A stretch of 51,658 bases of DNA from Paulinella micropora (GCA_009731375.1 BJOX01000004.1:1754031-1805688), one strand, 5' to 3'. Shown: positions 29,459 through 39,088, counted from the stretch's first letter. Translations and numbers: made by a program. Notes: generated from the sequence alone by a model not told the origin.

Positions 29459-29674
29459 TATCGTTATGGCTGAGCCGGTGCCACCAATTTTTGGGCAGGG
29501 TCAAGCAACGAAAAATGAAAAAAATAAAATATCAGCCACTACCTAAACCTCAAACCCTGCGACACCGCGGCACCGCCCTGCCGCACGGCCGCAGACGAGA
29601 GCACTTTTGCCGATCGTCCAAGGAGAAAAAAGCAAAAAGCAAACTTTTGTGTGTAGCCCCCATTTTGTGGTGTG
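29459..29674. other. Inter-element host region, no feature recognised
   Basis: This interval holds no supported gene. It includes ccggtgccacca at 29479-29490, similar to the target found at the left ends of both elements, but the bases on each side differ from the host repeat, so it may be chance. Confidence 0.4.
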
Positions 29675-30077
29675 ATCATTTATGTATTCGCGACTTGTCC
29701 CACCGCAAAGTATTAAACAAGCCTTAAAAATATAAAAAACCAACATTTGACATATAGAAAACATACATAGAAAACAAAAAAAACATACCTTTGTTTTACA
29801 AAAACGGCACATGAAGCACACTAAGAGAGATTTTGACAAAATAACGACAAAAACCATATATACGTAGTATATATACAATTTTATGGAATAAAATGGTGTT
29901 TTTGTCGTTATTTTGTCAAAATCTCTCTTAGTGTGCTTCATGTGCCGTTTTTGTAAAACAAAGGTATGTTTTTTTTGTTTTCTATGTATGTTTTCTATAT
30001 GTCAAATGTTGGTTTTTTATATTTTTAAGGCTTGTTTAATACTTTGCGGTGGGACAAGTCGCGAATACATAAATGAT
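29675..30077. repeat. 403-bp near-perfect palindrome
   Basis: The arm 29675-29858 is repeated almost exactly in inverted orientation at 29894-30077, around a short AT-rich centre (tatacgtagtatata). Examples are atcatttatgtattcgcg against cgcgaatacataaatgat. Open frames in it mirror each other and are not genes. It ends in a (TA)n tract. It could be a fold-back transposable element or a hairpin-end remnant. Confidence 0.85.
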
Positions 30078-30159
30078 ATATATATATATATATATATATA
30101 GGAAGTTGGTTGCGTGAACAATGTGATCATTTGCGACGATTACAACTATATATATATAT

Positions 30160-30190
<31 letters not shown>
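30078..30190. repeat. (TA)n tracts with short Cys-rich coding-like unit
   Basis: Two (TA)n tracts surround ggaagttggttgcgtgaac..., a unit that recurs at about 30328-30395 and in divergent form at 34399-34462. In one frame the units read GCV....IICDDYN, like extracellular Cys-rich repeats. Confidence 0.6.
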
Positions 30191-30304
30191 TTTATCGGTC
30201 ACCTCCACGAAATGTGGTCAGGTTACCGATAAAACAACATATGCGGCGCGCCAAATTTGACGTGTGGTGCGGGCTCGCCGGCCTGGCTCGCCCGCAAAAC
30301 ACGT
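30191..30304 (+). repeat. Double-hairpin repeat family D, copy 1 (3' truncated)
   Basis: A small hairpin ATCGGT...ACCGAT is followed by a larger inverted repeat around cgccggcctggctcg, with arms built on GACGTG...GCGGG/CCCGCAAAACACGT. Related copies are at 31685-31833, 32181-32295 and 35037-35189, with paired base changes in the arms. Confidence 0.7.
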
Positions 30305-30327
30305 ACTTATATGTCTATGTATCTAGG

Positions 30328-30811
30328 AAGTTGGTTGCGTGAACAATGTTATCATTTGCGACGATTACAATAAGTGCACCGAGGACGGGTCTTCTCTTCT
30401 CTCTTATCTATCTACCTATCTATCTATCTACCTATCTATCTACCTATCTATCTATCTACCTATCTATCTATCTACCTATCTATCTACCTATCTACGATTA
30501 CAATGAGTGCACTGAGGACGGGTCTTCTCTCCTCTCTATCTATCTATCTATCTATCTATCTCCAATCCGCCCTCCCTCTCATCCTCCCCTTATCTCTCAT
30601 CCTGCATTCCGTNNNNNNNNNNGATTACAATGAGTGCACCGAGGACGGGCCTTCTCTTCTCTCTATCTATCTACCTATCTATCTATCTACCTATCTATCT
30701 ACCTATCTATCTATCTACCTATCTAACTACCTACCTATCTACGATTACAATCAGTGCACCGAGGACGGGTCTTCTCTTCTCTCTATCTATCTCCCTATCC
30801 ATCCATCTATA

Positions 30812-30853
<42 letters not shown>

Positions 30854-30870
30854 CCTATCTATCTACCTAC

Positions 30871-30902
<32 letters not shown>

Positions 30903-30994
30903 TTATCTATCTATCTATCTACCTACCTACCTACCTACCTACCCGTCATTCTTCTGTCCTCCTCCTCTGTCTGTCTGTCTGTCTATCTATCTAC

Positions 30995-31025
<31 letters not shown>

Positions 31026-31050
31026 CCTATCCTCCTCCTCCTCCGCCTCG

Positions 31051-31088
<38 letters not shown>

Positions 31089-31095
31089 TCTCTCT
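30328..31095 (+). repeat. (TATC)n/(TACC)n microsatellites interleaved with Cys-rich units
   Basis: At least four short units containing gattacaatgagtgcaccgaggacggg (near 30360, 30493, 30623, 30741) are separated by tetranucleotide arrays and a 10-N gap at 30613-30622. Each unit reads DYNECTEDGS in one frame. They look like fragments of one repeated host coding unit scattered in microsatellites; I do not call a gene. Confidence 0.6.
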
Positions 31096-31515
31096 CTCTT
31101 TCTTTCTTTCTTTCTTGCTTGCTTGCTTTTTTCTTTTCTTTTCTTTCCTTTTCTTTTCTTTTCTTTCCTTTTCTTTCTTTCCTTTTCTTTCCTTTTCTTT
31201 CTTTCTTTCTTTCTTTTCTTTTCTTTTGTTTTCCTTTCTTTTCTTTTCTTTCTTTCCTTCTTTCTTTCTTTCCCTTCTTTCTTTTTTCTTTCTTTCCTTT
31301 TTCTTTCTTTCTTTCCTTTCTTTCTTCTTTCTTTTCTTTTCTTTTTCTTTTTCTTTTCTTTTTCTTTTTCTTTCTTTTCTTTTCCTTTCTTTCTTTCTCT
31401 TTCTTTCCTTTCTTTCTTTCCTTTCTTTTCTTCCTTTCTTTTCTTTTCTTTTCTTTTTCTTTTCTTTTCTTTTCTTTTTTCTTCTCTTCTCTCTTCTTTT
31501 TTCTTTCTTTGTTTT
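31050..31515 (+). repeat. Long polypyrimidine tract (TTTC/TTTTC)n
   Basis: About 440 bases, almost entirely C and T on the plus strand, start with (CT)n and (CA)n. Lys/Glu/Arg-rich open frames on the minus strand are products of this composition and not genes. Confidence 0.95.
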
Positions 31516-31527
31516 CCCCACGCACTC

Positions 31528-31609
31528 GTAGAAACTGAATAACATGTCTGTGTGATTAGGACCCCACACAATATTACACTATCACACAGACATGTTATTC
31601 AGTTTCTAC
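31528..31609. repeat. 29-bp perfect inverted repeat with 24-base loop
   Basis: Arms 31528-31556 and 31581-31609 are exact reverse complements (starting gtagaaactgaataac). It lies immediately after the polypyrimidine tract. Possibly a small fold-back element. Confidence 0.85.
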
Positions 31610-31684
31610 CTTACTCTGTCTCTGTTCTACACCTTCCCGCCCTCACTTTCTGAAATCAATTCGATATTACACTAGGGACTCAGC
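31610..31684. other. Unassigned host sequence
   Basis: Nothing recognised between the inverted repeat and the next family D copy. Confidence 0.4.
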
Positions 31685-31833
31685 TTTATCGGTCACCTCC
31701 ACCAAATGTGGTCAGGTCACCGTTAAAAATACATACGCGGCGCGCCAAATTCGACGTGTTTTGCGGTTCGCCGGCCCGGCCCGGCTCGCCCGCAAAACAC
31801 GTCAAATTTGTGGCTAGCCGCATAATATACTAT
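31685..31833 (+). repeat. Double-hairpin repeat family D, copy 2
   Basis: This is a full-length copy. Hairpin 1 is near 31687-31728. Hairpin 2 has outer arms GCGGC/GCCGC and long inner arms AATTCGACGTGTTTTGCGG and CCGCAAAACACGTCAAATT around a GC-rich centre. It ends ggctagccgcataatatac. Confidence 0.75.
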
Positions 31834-32180
31834 TCTCTGTCATTAATAGGGCAATGGCGACTCTAAGGACATCTTTTGAAAGCTCAAGAGAACTTCCTAT
31901 TTCTTAAGTACAACGAACAATGACTTCGGGCGCTTCTATCTCAGTCTGTATTTGCATCTACAACCTGTGTTATGGCTCATTAGAAAGCTCTTGAGAGCTT
32001 TCAAATGAGCCACTACACAAGCCCTCAAGATCAGAACCGGCTGAGAACAAAGAGTTTGAAATGATTGCTCACTGTGGTTAAGGACAAGGAACTTCTCAAG
32101 ACCAGTGCCTTCAAACGATGCACAGAGTATTGTCGTGTATCGAAGTGTTGTGCTGCATATAAAATCTATTGTTTGCAGTT
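31834..32180. other. Unassigned host sequence with small inverted repeat
   Basis: No gene is supported here. A short imperfect inverted repeat (tggctcattagaaagctc/gagctttcaaatgagcca) lies near 31972-32012. Confidence 0.4.
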
Positions 32181-32295
32181 GTATCGGTCACCTCCATAAA
32201 ATCTGGCTAGATTACCGATAAACTGCATATGCGGCGCGCCGGCCCAGCTCGCCCGCAAAACTTCAAATTTGTGGCTAGCCGCATAATATACTATT
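32181..32295 (+). repeat. Double-hairpin repeat family D, copy 3 (internally deleted)
   Basis: It retains hairpin 1 (tatcggtcacc...accgata) and the end ggctagccgcataatatac but lacks most of the left arm of hairpin 2. Confidence 0.65.
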
Positions 32296-32439
32296 GTAGG
32301 TGTGGAAGGAGAAGGGTTTCTGAACCAGCCAGGCGTCACCAAGGCTGTTTGTTGATAGAGATATGGAGGCAGGAATCAAATATTGATTGAGAAAGAAATA
32401 AGTTCAAACTTGGTTCATTTTTGGTGATATAGTGCCACC

Positions 32440-32660
32440 AGTAATATGAACGTCAAATGCAGTTGCTACCTTTGCTACTCCGCTTGTTTTGTCTGTGGCT
32501 GCAGCTGCAAGCCGGACTGCGGCTGCTTCTTCACCGACATCAGTGGCAAGTGCAACGACCACAACGACTGCGGACTCGTGACTTGTGCGACCCGGATTTG
32601 GGCTGCGTGTACGAAGATACCACAACGACTGCACTGCGGACTCGTGCGACCCGGTATCTA
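32440..32660 (+). other. Cys-rich coding-like host fragment
   Basis: From 32446 a frame of 71 residues is unusually rich in cysteine, and in an adjacent frame a CDPDLGCVYEDTTTT-type unit occurs. This resembles metazoan and protist extracellular repeats of the type CN/DD..NxCT.D.CDP..GCVY. Units with the same character are at 30101, 30328 and 34399. Frames are broken, and it runs into a (TATC)n array, so it is probably a decayed or partial exon. Confidence 0.3.
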
Positions 32661-32666
32661 GCTATA

Positions 32667-32722
<56 letters not shown>

Positions 32723-32723
<1 letters not shown>

Positions 32724-32883
32724 CCTGGCCCCGCCTGGTACTAGGGAGATTTGGTATCGCCTGTATCAGTCCCTTCCGTGCAAACATCACGGCTTAGCTG
32801 GGCATCGGGTTAATACTTTATTCACAGACTTCCTTGGTTGACGAAATCAGAAGCTCCTTTTTTCTGACATTAGTCGATATCTC

Positions 32884-32888
<5 letters not shown>
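32723..32888 (+). repeat. Host dispersed repeat family A, partial copy 2
   Basis: Matches 135-290 from cctggccccgcctgg to the (TATC)n tail, and is itself inserted after another (TATC)n array. Confidence 0.8.
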
Positions 32889-32924
<36 letters not shown>

Positions 32925-33050
32925 ATCTATCTATCCATCTAATCTATCTATCTATCTAATCTATCTATCTATCTAATCTATCTATCCATCTAATCTATCT
33001 ATCCATCTAATCTATCTATCTATCTATCTATCTATCTAATACTTTACCTA
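32884..33050. repeat. (TATC)n and (AATC)n-type microsatellite
   Basis: Tetranucleotide repeats with periodic taatctatctatc variants; no gene. Confidence 0.9.
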
Positions 33051-33111
33051 CAGACTTCCTGGTTGACGAAATCAGAAGCTCCTTTTTTCTGACATTAGTC
33101 GATATTTCATC
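33039..33111 (+). repeat. Host dispersed repeat family A, 3' fragment
   Basis: Matches the distal part of family A (aatactttac...tcgatatttcat). It is followed by about 255 bases (33112-33366) in which no gene is recognised. Confidence 0.75.
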
Positions 33112-33366
33112 AGTTGATCTTATCACTTACTCTACTGAATGAACCAAGGCCACTTGAGGTGTCACTGACCCTCTCTTGGGCTTGATTTTTTGAAATGGGT
33201 GCCATCTGTCGACAGACAGAGAATTAGGGGATGGTGTGAGTGTGCTGGGCCCGTGGTGGGGTGCCTTATGTGTGCCTAGCCATACGCCTATAAGTCACAT
33301 GCCGAAATAGCGACGGGAAGCACAATCCTGTTCCCTCAGGGTGCCCTTTCTCGCTTGTTGAGCCCG

Positions 33367-33660
33367 GAATAAAACCCACAGTGCTCTGTCGGTTTATACT
33401 AGACTGTCGAACAGTCTCGAAACTCCATCTGCTTACTGGGCCCTCTGTAATGGAGGTGGGAGCTCGTTCTGCAAGGGGCGCTTTATGGAACGAGCCCTGG
33501 CCCCGCCTGGTACTAGGGAGCTTTGGTATTGCCTGTATCAGTCCCTTCCGTGCAAACATCACGGCTTAGCTGGGCATCGGGTTAATACTTTACCCACAGA
33601 CTTCCTTGGTTGACGAAATCAGAAGCTCCTTTTTTCTGACATTAGTCGATATTTCATCTA
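33367..33660 (+). repeat. Host dispersed repeat family A, copy 3 (full)
   Basis: Nearly identical to 1-290, including the aataaaacccacagtgctc start, and ending in (TATC)n. Confidence 0.85.
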
Positions 33661-33802
33661 TCTATCTATCTACTAAGCTCGCCCGTCCAGCCAGAGATGG
33701 GTGAGCTTAGTGCTGCTTCCCAGCCCGCTACCCAGTCGCCGATTGGCGGCGGGTTGGAATGGATGCCTATGTCTTCGGGTATGCAGAGCTGATAGACCAA
33801 AC

Positions 33803-33864
<62 letters not shown>

Positions 33865-34081
33865 GTCTGTCTGTATCTACCTATCTATCTATCTGTCTGT
33901 CTATCTATCTATCTATCTATCTATCTATATATTTATCTATCTATCTATCCATCTATCCATCCATCTATCCATCCACCATATCTATCCATCCACCATATCT
34001 ATCCATCCATCTATCCATCCATCTATCTATCCGTCTATCCATCCATCTATCCATCCACCATCCATCCATCCATCCATCCAT

Positions 34082-34142
<61 letters not shown>
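33661..34142. repeat. (TATC)n/(CATC)n microsatellite with short unique segment
   Basis: About 130 bases of non-repetitive sequence (33672-33802) are followed by about 340 bases of tetranucleotide repeat. No gene seen. Confidence 0.9.
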
Positions 34143-34144
<2 letters not shown>

Positions 34145-34372
34145 GCTTACTGGGCCCTCTGTAATGGAGGTGGGAGCTCGTTCTGCAAGGGGCGCTTATG
34201 GAACGAGCCCTGGCCCCGCCTGGTACTAGGGAGATTTTGGTATCGCCTGTATCAGTCCCTTCCGTGCAAACATCACGGCTTAGCTGGGCATCGGGTTAAT
34301 ACTTTACCCACAGACTTCCTTGGTTGACGAAATCAGAAGCTCCTTTTTTCTGACATTAGTCGATATCTCATC
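34143..34372 (+). repeat. Host dispersed repeat family A, copy 4
   Basis: Matches family A from cttactgggccctctg to the (TATC)n tail, lacking the first 65 bases. Confidence 0.85.
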
Positions 34373-34642
34373 TATCTATCTATCTATCTATCTATCTAGG
34401 AACTGGGTTGCGTGTATAGCTCCATCATCTGCAACGATCACGATGATTGTAGCGTAGATGGGTATGTAAGTATGTATGTATGTATGTATGTATGTAGGTA
34501 GGTAGGTAGGTAGGTAGGTAGGTAGGTAGGTAGGTATTAGGTATGTATGTATTAGGTATGTATGCATGTATGTATGTCGTGATGTATGTATTGTATTTAT
34601 TTATTACTGTCGACACATCAAGTGAAAAAGTATCACCAATTA

Positions 34643-34682
<40 letters not shown>

Positions 34683-34690
34683 GTTAATAG
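34373..34690. repeat. Microsatellites (TATC)n, (GTAT)n, (GTAG)n with one Cys-rich unit
   Basis: A divergent Cys-rich unit (ggaactgggttgcgtgtatag...gatgattgtagc, 34399-34456) is flanked by tetranucleotide arrays. Nothing else found. Confidence 0.8.
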
Positions 34691-34721
34691 CTACAAAACT
34701 GCTGACCACATGTTTTAAATA

Positions 34722-34980
34722 GGGCCCGTTCTACACCACCCAGAATTCCGGGTTTCTGGGGCCACTTTCTGGGTTGCTTCCTGAAAAAGCCTGGCCCATG
34801 GTGCCACTTCCACACTGCTGGGCGTTTTGCTTCCTGAAAAAGCCTGGCCTGTGGTGGCCGCTTTCACACCCCAGAACCCGGCTTCTGGTGCCACTGTCTG
34901 GGTTTTGCTTCCTGAAAAGCACGGCCTGTGGTGGCCACTTTCACACCCCAGAACCCGGATATCTGGGTGTAGAACGGACC
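34722..34980. mobile_element. Short TIR transposon (MITE) with TA target duplication
   Basis: Terminal inverted repeats of about 35 bases begin GGGCCCGTTCTACACC on the left and, read inversely, GGTCCGTTCTACACCC on the right. TA dinucleotides flank both ends, as for Tc1/mariner-type elements. The inside consists of about three tandem units containing ttgcttcctgaaaaagcc and cctgtggtggcc. It codes for nothing, so it would need a transposase supplied in trans. Confidence 0.7.
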
Positions 34981-35036
34981 TACAAAAGTTCTTGTTCTAA
35001 GCTGTCTTGACAAAAATCATCAACTTGAAACAATTA

Positions 35037-35189
35037 TTTTCTCGTTCACCACCTCATAATGTGGTCAGGTGACCGAGAAAACCACATCTTCGGCGTCGCC
35101 AAATTTTCACGTGTTTTACGGGCTTGTCGGGCCGGCCCGGCTCGCCCGTAAAGCACGTGGAAATTTTGGCTAGCCGCAGAATAAAGTAT
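35037..35189 (+). repeat. Double-hairpin repeat family D, copy 4 (divergent)
   Basis: The outer stem of hairpin 1 has changed from ATCG/CGAT to CTCG/CGAG. In hairpin 2 GCGGG/CCCGC has become ACGGG/CCCGT. Both changes preserve pairing. It ends ggctagccgcag. Confidence 0.7.
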
Positions 35190-35204
35190 CCTCAAGTAAG
35201 GTCT

Positions 35205-36057
<853 letters not shown>

Positions 36058-36185
36058 AGAAGATGATTACACTTTTCGCGCAGGTATTTTTCAAGCAAAA
36101 TACCAGCCCGAAAAGTGTCTTTCAGACCAAAATCTCCAAAAATCAACAAACAAGAGGAAATCAAATAGAAATCAAAAAGGAAGCA
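36058..36185 (+). repeat. Left terminal sequence of element B with nested hairpin
   Basis: Homologous to 2441-2577. The nested hairpin at 36069-36118 is identical to that in element A. The two sequences diverge after the purine-rich aatcaaaaaggaag tract. Confidence 0.65.
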
Positions 36186-36229
36186 AGAATTGTTTTCTCT
36201 CTCTTTTACCTTGTATTATATTACTAATA

Positions 36230-37110
36230 TCAATCTTCTCGTTTCATTAGTTCTCTTCTTCTCTTTTCCTTCGTTATCTCTTTAACTTGCTCGTTAATTT
36301 GTTTTTCTTCGTCAGCTGGTTTGTCAAACTTAGTTTTTAATAATTCTCTCGGACTGACTAACTCATCCGAATTCAATATTAATTTAAAACCCTTTCTTCC
36401 CTTAACGGTGAAAATCTATTTGCTGTATTGCTTTCCACCTTTTGAAAATATCGTCCTTTTCAACTCACGACGGACTTTATCGCCCTTTTGAAATTCTTCT
36501 ATTAAATAGTCTCGCTGAATTCGTTGTTTATTTTTATTAACACCCTTAAATACAATTATCGGTCTATTTTGAATTGTTCTATGAAACCGCATATTATAAG
36601 CATCTACCATATCGTAAATATAAGTCAGCCAATCAAAATTGCCGTTAGTTTCAAATAGAATGTCAAGCCAACGCCTTATAGTTCTAATAACACGGTCCAC
36701 GATAGCAAGAGCCCGATGGTCGCCCACTTCAACCGTCCGATGCTCAATATTATTCTCTCTGAAATAATCTTTTACCATTCCTTTATATTCACTTCCGCTA
36801 TCGGTTGTAATTGATTCGGGTGTGTATGGTATTGATTTCAAAGCCCTATAAACTTCTTTCGCCGTTTTGTTTTTAAGCGGTTTAATTATTAAAAATCTAC
36901 TGTGAGTGTCAATCCAAAACAACATCCAAGCATAACCTTTATTTCCTTTCTTGTCTTTAAGTTTAGACATATCCGCCAAATCTACAAATACTTGTTTAAG
37001 TGGTTTGTCCGACCATATAGTATTTCATTTATCGGTCGGTAATCTTTTTTGGTAATGAATTTCAAGTGCTTGTTGTTCCTTTATTTCATCTTCATTATTT
37101 TTTCCTCCAT
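36230..37110 (-). pseudogene. Retrovirus-like (DDE, rve) integrase, decayed
   Basis: The longest intact piece (36979-36416, 187 residues) has the rve core: 'FWIDTHSRF', the second catalytic Asp in TTDSGSEY (codon 36802-36800) and, 35 residues on, an Asp in AIVDRVIRT where the family has Glu (36697-36695). The first catalytic Asp (VFVDLADM, 36982-36980) lies upstream of the first ATG in the same frame. An in-frame TGA (37027-37025), a one-base shift in the A-run near 37094-37103 and a TAG (36418-36416) break the gene. The C-terminal domain (TVKGRKGFKL, LVSPRELL) continues after the TAG to 36230. This is the Polinton-type integrase expected to make 6-bp target duplications, now probably inactive. 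Confidence 0.75.
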
Positions 37111-37122
37111 CTTATATATACT
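37111..37122. promoter_or_regulatory. Minimal divergent promoter
   Basis: Only twelve bases (cttatatatact) lie between the predicted integrase and methyltransferase start codons and consist essentially of one TATA-like element, so transcription must start within or very near the coding regions, or the true starts are further inside. Confidence 0.35.
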
Positions 37123-37869
37123 ATGGATATAAAACTTTTCAATGCTGATTGTCTTGACCTTATACCAAAAATAGAAGAAAAAGTTAATTTAGTTTTAGTT
37201 GATTTACCATATGGGCAGACCGCTTGTAAGTGGGACTCTATTATAGACTTAAAGCGAATGTGGGTAGAACTTAAAAAAGTATGTAAGAGAAATTGTGTAT
37301 ATGTTTTCTTTACAACTACTAAATTCGGTTATAAACTCATTCAATCTAATGAGAGTTGGTTTAGGTATGACCTAGTATGGGAGAAGAGCAGGAATGCTGG
37401 TTTTTTATCCGCTAATAAAATGCCACTAAGAAAACACGAAATGATTTATGTGTTTAATGAGCCGAGCAGACCAAAAGAAGAAAAATTAACATACAACACA
37501 CAGAAGACAAAAGGGAAACCATACAAAATAAAAGGAGGTCATCTTCCAGAGTGTGTATATGTCGAAAAAGTAGGTCGTTCAATAATAGATAACAAAGGCA
37601 ACCGACATCCAGGTTCAATCTTAAAAGTCAACAACCCACCCAAATCACTACATCCAACACAAAAACCAGTTGAACTATGTGAGTGGTTAATTAAATCATA
37701 TTCAAATGAAGGCGACTTAGTGTTAGACTTTACGATGGGAAGCGGGACGGCTGGAATCGCTTGTATTAATACTAAACGGCGGTTTATAGGTATTGAGAAA
37801 GATAAAGCCATATTTGAAACGGCGAAAAAAAGAATAGACGAACACGAATTAATACTTAATGACACCTAA
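37123..37869 (+). CDS. DNA adenine N6-methyltransferase (beta-class type)
   Basis: The start is set at ATG 37123 (MDIKLFNADCL), since the upstream 19 residues of the longer frame are hydrophobic and overlap the promoter. The 248-residue protein has catalytic motif IV as DLPYG (27-31), a variant of DPPY, and the AdoMet-binding motif I DFTMGSGTAG (202-211) after it, the order of beta-class enzymes. A 'SLHPTQKPVEL' segment before motif I is typical. It would methylate adenine in DNA, protecting the element or marking it; no restriction partner is visible. Complete, no breaks. Confidence 0.85.
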   Translation: MDIKLFNADCLDLIPKIEEKVNLVLVDLPYGQTACKWDSIIDLKRMWVELKKVCKRNCVYVFFTTTKFGYKLIQSNESWFRYDLVWEKSRNAGFLSANKMPLRKHEMIYVFNEPSRPKEEKLTYNTQKTKGKPYKIKGGHLPECVYVEKVGRSIIDNKGNRHPGSILKVNNPPKSLHPTQKPVELCEWLIKSYSNEGDLVLDFTMGSGTAGIACINTKRRFIGIEKDKAIFETAKKRIDEHELILNDT

Positions 37870-37879
37870 TGCTTTATCT

Positions 37880-38059
37880 CTATATATTGCTCTTTCTTTT
37901 TTTTCTAATAATTAGAACAAAACTCATAAGGGTCAAATGTATCATCAATTGCTGTAATCTACACACATAACAACTAGTGAAGTCATACATACGATGATTA
38001 TATAGGTAGTCCATAATGTGTAAACGAACATCTAACGGTAGGTTCTTAATTTCGCTCAT
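37880..38059 (-). CDS. Small F-box-like/Cys-pair protein (59 residues)
   Basis: The frame starts at ATG 38059 with 'MSEIKNLPLDVRLHIMDYL', followed by CYVC, a hydrophobic segment and a basic end. The opening LP.D....I and the Cys pair match the proteins at 48845-49120 and 50464-50706, which are longer and have a second Cys pair. This copy seems shortened after the first pair. A TATA-like atatatatgag precedes the start, and it lies eight bases from the end of the preceding gene. Function unknown; an adaptor role in ubiquitin targeting is only a thought. Confidence 0.5.
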   Translation of the reverse strand: MSEIKNLPLDVRLHIMDYLYNHRMYDFTSCYVCRLQQLMIHLTLMSFVLIIRKKRKSNI

Positions 38060-38066
38060 ATATATA

Positions 38067-38570
38067 TTAGAACTTTAAAAATATTTTAGATGTATCATTG
38101 TTTTCTTTTTTTGGTTTCTCGGGTTGTTGGTTATAAACATTAACTGATGTGTTTGATTTCTTGCCTTTACCCTTCTTAGGCTGTTCCTCTTCTTCCTCGC
38201 TTTCCTCGCTCTCAGTCTCCTCTTCCACTTTCTTTTTTACCACCTTCTTCGCCTTCTTCTGTTTAGTCTTCAATTTTATACCCGCAACCCGTTGGGCAAC
38301 GATATTTACAAAGTCGTGCTCAACCTCTTCTTCACTTTTACTGCTTTCCTCACTTATCTCACCGTCCCGCCCATCAATCATATCCTTAGCCAACTGTTTC
38401 TTAGACATGTGGTCCATCTTTTCGTCTTCGTTCATTTCTTTCACATTTTTAGCCTCTTCCTCCGCTAGTAGTTCCCGGGCCCTCTCAATCTTTCTTTGCC
38501 TCGCATACTGTTTCTTCATTACAGTAGCTTTTTCAAGGTTCTTTATGGCAATCTCCCTTAGTGCTTCCAT
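38067..38570 (-). CDS. Charged disordered protein
   Basis: The 167-residue product begins with a helix rich in Arg and Glu and continues into alternating Lys-rich (KKAKKVVKKK) and acidic (EESEEEEE) tracts. It ends in a short hydrophobic FLKF. No domain recognised. Such proteins in this virus lineage may be DNA-binding core or scaffold components. First convincing gene of a leftward run that includes the secreted Cys-rich protein. Confidence 0.5.
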   Translation of the reverse strand: MEALREIAIKNLEKATVMKKQYARQRKIERARELLAEEEAKNVKEMNEDEKMDHMSKKQLAKDMIDGRDGEISEESSKSEEEVEHDFVNIVAQRVAGIKLKTKQKKAKKVVKKKVEEETESEESEEEEEQPKKGKGKKSNTSVNVYNQQPEKPKKENNDTSKIFLKF

Positions 38571-38581
38571 CGCCCTCTAGT

Positions 38582-38848
38582 TCAAAGAAGTGAGCATTCG
38601 TATATATGTGTCATATACCATCTATTATCACCATCACAGATTAAAGGCATTGCTTCATCAAAACTAATACACCAGTCTGACATCGGTTTGTAAATACATT
38701 TGAATTTTGAGTCAATCCCGCTCTGGATACAATAAACACAACTTATATTCTTTTTTTCGCTTATCCGTGAGTAAAAGTCGCAGGCAGTCCGCGACATAGC
38801 AAATCTCCAACAAGTTGGAGATAACACAAAAAGCAATATTAACACCAT
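38582..38848 (-). CDS. Secreted Cys-rich PSI-like protein, element B copy
   Basis: The 88-residue protein is a paralogue of 15529-15762: it has the same hydrophobic leader (MVLILLFVLS) and the same RTACDFYSR.S.KN.SCV.C start of the mature part and PMSDWC.SFDEA segment. Relative to copy A it has an extra PTCWRFAMS, encoded by a 20-base imperfect palindrome (38803-38822), between leader and mature region. This could move or spoil the signal cleavage site. Conservation in two elements with different capsids points to a role outside virion assembly, such as secretion from the infected cell. Confidence 0.6.
   Translation of the reverse strand: MVLILLFVLSPTCWRFAMSRTACDFYSRISEKKNISCVYCIQSGIDSKFKCIYKPMSDWCISFDEAMPLICDGDNRWYMTHIYECSLL
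38803..38822. repeat. 20-nt imperfect palindrome, copy 3
   Basis: ATCTCCAACAAGTTGGAGAT differs by one central base from the perfect palindrome at 49377-49396. It sits in the coding sequence of the secreted protein at a point where the paralogue in element A has no corresponding residues. Confidence 0.7.
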
Positions 38849-38851
38849 ATA

Positions 38852-39064
38852 TTATCCCTTTTCTTTAATTATATTATTATAAATCGCCTCTCGTTGCTTA
38901 TCTGATAGCGGTAAGCGGTAAAGGATATTTTCAGGTTTTCTAAAAATGTTGGGGTTTCTATTCACCAAGTTCTGAGTGATGCGGATTTGGTCAATTTCCT
39001 TCCCTAGCCTTTCCAACTCTTCAAGTTGTTGCTCGTCCTTGCTTTTTTCTTTTTTATTTTCCAT
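38852..39064 (-). CDS. Small charged helical protein
   Basis: The start is placed at ATG 39064 (MENKKEK). A longer frame begins further up but would run through the divergent promoter and the start of the neighbouring gene. The 70-residue product has an acidic helix and a C-terminal LSDKQREAIYNNI segment. No family recognised. Confidence 0.45.
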   Translation of the reverse strand: MENKKEKSKDEQQLEELERLGKEIDQIRITQNLVNRNPNIFRKPENILYRLPLSDKQREAIYNNIIKEKG

Positions 39065-39088
39065 GATATATAATAGCGGATATAAAAA
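39065..39088. promoter_or_regulatory. Short divergent promoter
   Basis: The 24 bases atatataatagcggatataaaaa supply a TATA-like element to each of two divergent genes. Confidence 0.4.

Noticed and set aside
29479-29490. ccggtgccacca as the right-hand target duplication of element A
   Set aside because: It matches the target core, but bases on both sides differ from the host repeat, and the element-side boundary cannot be fixed, so I do not count it as evidence.
29543-30101. Two identical frames of 60-130 residues on opposite strands
   Set aside because: They are produced by the 403-bp palindrome and do not resemble any protein.
31019-31571. Lys/Glu/Arg-rich open frames of 160-180 residues on the minus strand and Phe/Ser-rich frames on the plus strand
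   Set aside because: All arise from the polypyrimidine tract; three overlapping frames have the same composition.
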